Assembly (NCBI GenBank): GCA_022453515.1 | Contig: JAJNNY010000024.1 | Location: 248,001 to 312,000 of the forward strand | Length of the DNA stretch: 64,000 nucleotides | Direction: 5' to 3' | Origin: Astrocystis sublimbata | Lineage: Eukaryota > Ascomycota > Sordariomycetes > Xylariales > Xylariaceae | Part shown: positions 59,657 to 64,000 of the stretch, piece after piece | Numbering within the stretch: position 1 is the stretch's first letter | Layout: every line of letters begins with the position of its first letter | Notes under the pieces: generated by a model | Told to the model about the DNA's origin: nothing | Seen by the model: the letters and a program-made list of their open reading frames with translations, nothing else | Database searches by the model: none | Translations under genes and position numbers: made by a program

Positions 59657-60312
59657 TTTTGATGATATTGTCACGATCCTCGAAGCTCGAGAAATAATCG
59701 TATCTCAATAACACGAGCGAGGGTCAGATTTACGTAGTGCTCTTATCTTGATAAAGTGATGATTGATGTGCTTATTATTCTATCGGTTAATCTCCAAGAC
59801 CCAACCTCAAAAGTTTGCATGCGACGCTAGTTGCAGTCTTCGTCAAAGCCCATGTTACATTGCTAGTAGTAGGAAGACCCCATGACTAAGTGACTAATGC
59901 AGACTTTCAGTACCCCCAAGTAAGATGACCGGGAAACTGTATGCGAGGACCTTGGCAAGATGTGACGTACCTTTGCTGACTTGGAGTATGTTTGCCCAAG
60001 TAATGGTGATAAGTCGGATGTGCGGAGAAGTGGATGTCATTCTGGCCAGATCGCCGGCAATTGTGTTGTAGTCACCCACATGGTCATGTATCTCCCCAAC
60101 TCGTATACATGGTTCAAATCGGTAAGTTGACGCATGCTGCTGTGATATATATTGCGAACTAGTGACTCGTTGCTTATCGCGCGACGGTTCGACTGCGTTA
60201 TGGCAAGAATTTGCTTCCTTATTGAGACACAACAAAAATTACAGACTTGTCTTGTTATTCCAGTCATCAAATATCTCATACTGCAGGACTCAGAGACCTT
60301 CTTATTCAAGCC
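59657..60312. promoter_or_regulatory. Divergent promoter MFS transporter / TauD dioxygenase
   Basis: A 656-base region between outward-facing genes. No recognisable factor site; AT-rich compared with other spacers. Confidence 0.5.
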
Positions 60313-62075
60313 ATGGCCACCGAAGCTGGACTGCATGGAGTGAACGGGATGAACGGACATATTCCAGAAATTCCAAAACTACAACAAGAACCACTCAAAG
60401 ATTCCGGATCAATCAACCACTTAGAATATGTAGATGTGACCCCAATAATTGGACGCGAGTATCCAACTGCTAAGGTCAAGGACATCCTCACTGCCCCTAA
60501 CTCCGATCAACAGTTACGCGACCTAGCTATTACAATCTGTGAACGCGGTGTTGGTGAGCTCTCGATTCATATGGCTCGGTACAGCATTAAAGTTTGACGA
60601 TTTTCATACTACATGAATGATCAAATACATAGGACTAATCTAGAAGAATGCAGTGTTCTTCCGCGCCCCTCAAGATGACCTCACCGTTGAGGAGCAGAAG
60701 CACATCACCTATATGCTAGGAAAACTGACCGGACGTCCAAAAACCCACGGTCTACATGGTATGTATCAATACCTGCGGTGTCGGATGCTTTAGTCCGATT
60801 GTGTCACTTGATCTAGCATTTTCTATGGTATGGAGGTTGGGAATCTCGGCTGACATGTTGTTACACACGCAGTTCACCCGTTGTATAACGATCCCAATAA
60901 TATACCGATGGCTGACGGGACTACCGACCCAAACATGTACGTATTTTCTGTGTCGCATTAAAGATCACCGTTTTGCTCTGTAATAAGCGAGGGGCAGGCC
61001 AAGTAACATAATTTAGATACGTGATCAACTCGGAAGCCATGAAAAAGTTGTACAAAACCATGAAAAATCGCCCAGGAGGTTCAAACGAGCCTCGAGATCT
61101 TTCGCGAGAGTGGCATAGCGACAGTGAGTTACGTTCGCGCCCACTGCCTAAGCATATGGTTAATTAAGTTTGCAGGTCTCTATGAGAATTGCCCGTCAGA
61201 CTTCAGTTTCCTTAGAATGCAAGACACGCCCCCGTCAGGGGGCGATACGCTGTGGTGCTCTGGCTACGAACTGTACGTCACATTCTACGTTCAATCAGAT
61301 TTCACGAACCTAACTCGCCGTGGCATCTGCTGACATTTCGCAAAGCTACGATCGGATATCTCCCTCTTTCCGCTCCTATTTGGAAACGTTGACGGCGACA
61401 TGTGCTCAACCCGTCTTCAAATCAGCTTGTGAGGCTGGTGGCTACGATGTCATGTCACCCCGAGGCTCGCCACTGAACAAAGAATACGAGTTCGCGCCGT
61501 CCCACCCCGTCGTGCGCACGCATCCCGTAACTGGATGGAAGAGTCTATTCGCGGGTGTCGGCCTCCAGTTAGTAAATTCCAGTTCTTCATTCCCCCATTG
61601 GGCAAAAGTTCTGCTCTTAAATACTGCTCAATTACGCATGCGCTTGAGACACCTATTTCATGAATTGATACTTTCCCAAAGATGGCGGATTCTAAATTAT
61701 TTCTATAACAGTGTTTCGCGCATCGACAACGTTCACGCGTACGAGGATTCGATGATCCGAGACTATCTCATGCGCCTCATTACACACAACCATGACTCTG
61801 TGGCGCGTTTCCACTGGACGAAGCAGGCATGTGCGATCTGGAGTAACCTGTGCACTCTGCACGCTGCGACGGTAAGCTTCACTTGACATAATCTCCCTTT
61901 CGCGGAAAACGAGTGGGCCACATCTGCTGACACGGCTTGATGCCCTTGCTAGCCGGACACGCATCTTGTTAATGGGGTGAGGATCGGGGTTCGAGCATCG
62001 GGTATTGGCGAGGTTCCCTACCTCGATCCTGCTTCGAAGGGACGCCGCGAAGCTCTTGAGCTGCCCTGGAACTGA
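60313..62075 (+). CDS. TauD/TfdA-family Fe(II)/2-oxoglutarate dioxygenase
   Basis: Eight exons (60313-60553, 60654-60758, 60873-60936, 61017-61123, 61176-61272, 61346-61567, 61712-61871, 61953-62075) give 372 residues. Members oxidise sulfonates such as taurine, aryloxyacids or related acids with 2-oxoglutarate, releasing for example sulfite. The iron ligands H-x-D are in REWHSDSLYENCPSDFSFLRM (H170, D172), immediately before the exon junction. The distal His is in the NLCTLHAAT segment, and the 2-oxoglutarate-binding Arg is likely in VRIGVRASG. The N-terminal VTPIIGREYPT and VVFFRAPQDDLT blocks match fungal alpha-ketoglutarate-dependent sulfonate dioxygenases. Every junction keeps frame. The substrate is not determined by sequence; the neighbouring MFS gene may supply it. 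Confidence 0.87.
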
Positions 62076-62796
62076 TATTGTAGAGGTACCTAGCTTATTG
62101 AGTTTCGCATGTTCGTGTTACGTACCTAGTTGAACAGGTGCGCTCATGCATTTAATTTATCTTATCATACCTTCACCGTCAGTTTAGCTTCATCGACGGA
62201 TGACGGTCGGATAGTGAGGCAGAGCAAGAACCATTGAGCCCGTACTCAATACCTCCATAAAAACGATCAAAATGACCCAAGACGCTGCTTTTGATGGTTT
62301 CAATCAGAAGTTAGCCTTGAAATACGAACTTTCGCTGCTATCTGCGTACCTAGGTGTGCCTACCTACCTATGTACCTAGGTAGGTAGTTAGAACTGTATA
62401 TTTTCTGTAGTCTCATCACGATGCAGGGGTTTGAGAAGGGGCTGTTCAGCTTGGTTCTTACGACACCGGAGGTCAAACTCATGTCACGAAGACCTCCCTA
62501 GATAGGTAATCTGTGCAAACATGGTTTGAATTTTTGACGATGCCTTTTGCAGAATAGAGGTGCTATGTACATAGGAGGTAAGTGCACCACCTACTTTATC
62601 AAGTGACGTCCTGTGGAACCTTGGAACCTGCCCAGAAGGTGTTATCACCCACTCAAATATGTTGTTGAGCAGTAATATGCATTTAACCTAGACAGATCTC
62701 AATGTGCCCCTCCATCCCATCTTTAGTAATTTGGGTGGGGTGAATAATACCAACCTTCTCTCTCATCCACTCTCACCTCGTCGGGGATCACTGAAT
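62076..62796. other. Intergenic, 0.7 kb
   Basis: Tandem spacer with a dense block of TACCTAGGTA motifs at 62346-62390. No gene seen. Confidence 0.6.
62346..62390. repeat. Cluster of TACCTAGGTA-type motifs
   Basis: TACCTAGGTGTGCCTACC, then TACCTATGTACCTAGGTAGG, within 45 bases. Confidence 0.75.
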
Positions 62797-63406
62797 ATGG
62801 CGGGAAAGAAGAACAACAACTCCAAGGCCAAGGGGGACAGCAAGTCTGGTGGCGATGGTGAGAAAGGCAAGGGTGGTGACAAGTTAAAGGGTGGGCAAAA
62901 AATCGAAGTCAGGCATATTCTTGTAAGTTCCATTGACCCTATGCTTGAGTATGCACCCAATTATGTCTGATTATTGCCGTAGTGCAGTAAACACTCGAGG
63001 AAAGAAGAGGCTCTCGCCGAAATTCAGCGCCTTACCAGGGGGGACCCCAAGGAAGGTGCCCCATCAAACGAAGCAGAGCCAACAGGGAAGACGGACCCGA
63101 AGACGAAGTCCAAGGCGCCTACACATGCTATATTCGTCCATGTGGCTAAACAATTTTCCGAGGACAAAGCCAGCCAAGGTAAGCTTCAATATTTCCAGCT
63201 ACCTTCTACCCGTGATCGACGTACTGGCCAAAGACTTACAGTACCCTCCAGGAGGCTCACTTGGCCAGAAAACGAAAGGCTCTTTACACCCGGAATTTGA
63301 AAAGGTTGCGTATAGTTTGCAGCCAACAGAAAACGGCATTGTTCACATTGGGGAAGCCAAAACAGATTTTGGCTATCATCTAATTGTGGTAGACAAGCGC
63401 CTGTGA
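62797..63406 (+). CDS. PIN4: Parvulin peptidyl-prolyl isomerase Pin4 (Par14-like)
   Basis: Three exons (62797-62922, 62983-63178, 63252-63406) give 158 residues. The Lys/Gly-rich N-terminus (MAGKKNNNSKAKGDSKSGG...) is typical of Pin4/Par14, where it binds DNA or pre-ribosomes. The parvulin domain shows IEVRHILCSKHSRKEEALAE, AKQFSEDKASQGGSLGQKTK, GSLHPEFEKVAYSL and FGYHLIVVDKRL. Between the first and second blocks there is an extra ~30-residue hydrophilic stretch (RGDPKEGAPSNEAEPTGKTD...) not found in short family members. The phospho-binding WW domain of Pin1 is absent. The family acts in ribosome biogenesis and chromatin; the exact role in filamentous fungi is not known. Confidence 0.9.
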
Positions 63407-63643
63407 AGGATGCGTAGATACTAAGATCTTCTACCAGCACGCCACGGCTCGGAGAGCCACAAGAACACAGCCCGGGTCCTATTTTATGCAATTTTTTGTC
63501 TTGATTGAAATGTGTAGTGATTTCCTGACATTTGGCGTCGTTGCCGCTTGAGGACATCAGATACATTTATGGGATTTAATGTAGATGACAGGAACACCGG
63601 ATTCGGATCGTCCGTTTTCCCCTGACACATAAACCAACTCCAT

Positions 63644-64000
63644 TTATTGCTCGGTCTGGAAGTAATTAAGGAGGACGGATCGCTCAGTAGATTCCTCACC
63701 CCAGTCCTTAACGACAACGCAGGAGCAGTTCACAACCTTGCGGGCATTACCCTCACGGTCCAGAACGCCTAGCATACCAATGTTAGTTCACGTGTAGCCT
63801 CACAACAGAGGGATTTTCGGCACATACAAAGACCGGCCCACTCGCCAAGTTGCTTTCCGTCGGGAACCTTGATAAGAGGGATCTTGTGCTCTTGGCACAG
63901 AGCAATGACCAGCTTCTTGTAGGCCTCCTCCTCGCACGTCTCGTTCAGGACGCACATATGAGCCTGGCGTCTGTCGAGAGCCTTGGACGCCTCACGTAGG
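63644..64000 (-). CDS. RPS12: 40S ribosomal protein eS12 (5' partial)
   Basis: The C-terminal two-thirds of eS12, a cytosolic small-subunit protein at the beak. Two exons are visible: 64000-63828 (continuing beyond the window) and 63768-63644, with a 59-nt intron. The sequence includes [58 protein letters not shown] and the terminal [11 protein letters not shown], all strongly conserved. The intron splits the Cys codon of GLCVLDR. The start codon lies outside the window. The gene converges on Pin4 with a 237-base spacer. Confidence 0.95.

Noticed and set aside
1..64000. Secondary-metabolite gene cluster
   Set aside because: No polyketide synthase, peptide synthetase, terpene cyclase or P450 is present; the MFS/dioxygenase pair alone is not enough.

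Overview
The window is nuclear DNA from a filamentous ascomycete fungus (Pezizomycotina, probably Sordariomycetes). The basis is compact genes with many 45-150 nt GT-AG introns carrying CTAAC/CTGAC-like branch sites, plus a gene set typical of moulds: a large-subunit secreted catalase, a GPI-anchored PLC-like protein, a DUF3712 membrane protein, a Trk potassium transporter and a parvulin Pin4. I assembled exons by hand from reading frame, splice sites and family conservation. Every junction stated below keeps frame, but none has transcript support. No tRNA, rRNA, CRISPR array or intact transposon was found.

Layout. 0-10.6 kb: 3' part of CDC37 (+), a long intergenic stretch with a decayed AT-rich relic, a GPI-anchored PLC-X-like protein (+), an ECM15-type thiamine-binding protein (+), and a divergent pair of CCDC47 (-) and a haspin-like kinase (+). 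10.6-14.2 kb is gene-free and holds the densest cluster of the TACCTAGGTA-type repeat that is scattered through the intergenic DNA. 14.2-23.2 kb: secreted catalase (+) with a chain of tiny exons including an apparent one-nucleotide exon, PAF1 (-), RER1 (-) and mitochondrial enoyl-CoA hydratase (+). 24.2-32.8 kb: a RING/ZZ/SH3 protein (+), mitochondrial cysteine synthase (+), an unrecognised mitochondrial protein (-) and, divergent from it, mitoribosomal bL19m (+). 33.8-46.4 kb: a TRK potassium transporter (-), the TFIIH helicase SSL2/XPB (-) and PUS7 (+). 47.5-49.2 kb: an SRA-YDG protein (+). 49.5-53.1 kb (-): a secreted 1173-residue protein built almost wholly from a 19-residue unit. 55.8-64 kb: DUF3712 membrane protein (+), a sugar-type MFS transporter (-) divergent from a TauD-type dioxygenase (+), parvulin Pin4 (+) and the 3' part of ribosomal protein eS12 (-).

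Most genes are unlinked housekeeping functions: chaperone, transcription, ER retrieval and insertion, mitochondrial metabolism and translation, ion transport. The pairs that may share control are the divergent ones: CCDC47/haspin, RER1/enoyl-CoA hydratase, the unknown mitochondrial gene/bL19m, SSL2/PUS7, the repeat protein/DUF3712 protein, and MFS transporter/TauD dioxygenase. The most unusual items are the 19-residue repeat protein, the catalase micro-exons, the RING-ZZ-ZZ-ZZ-SH3 protein and the dispersed palindromic repeat.
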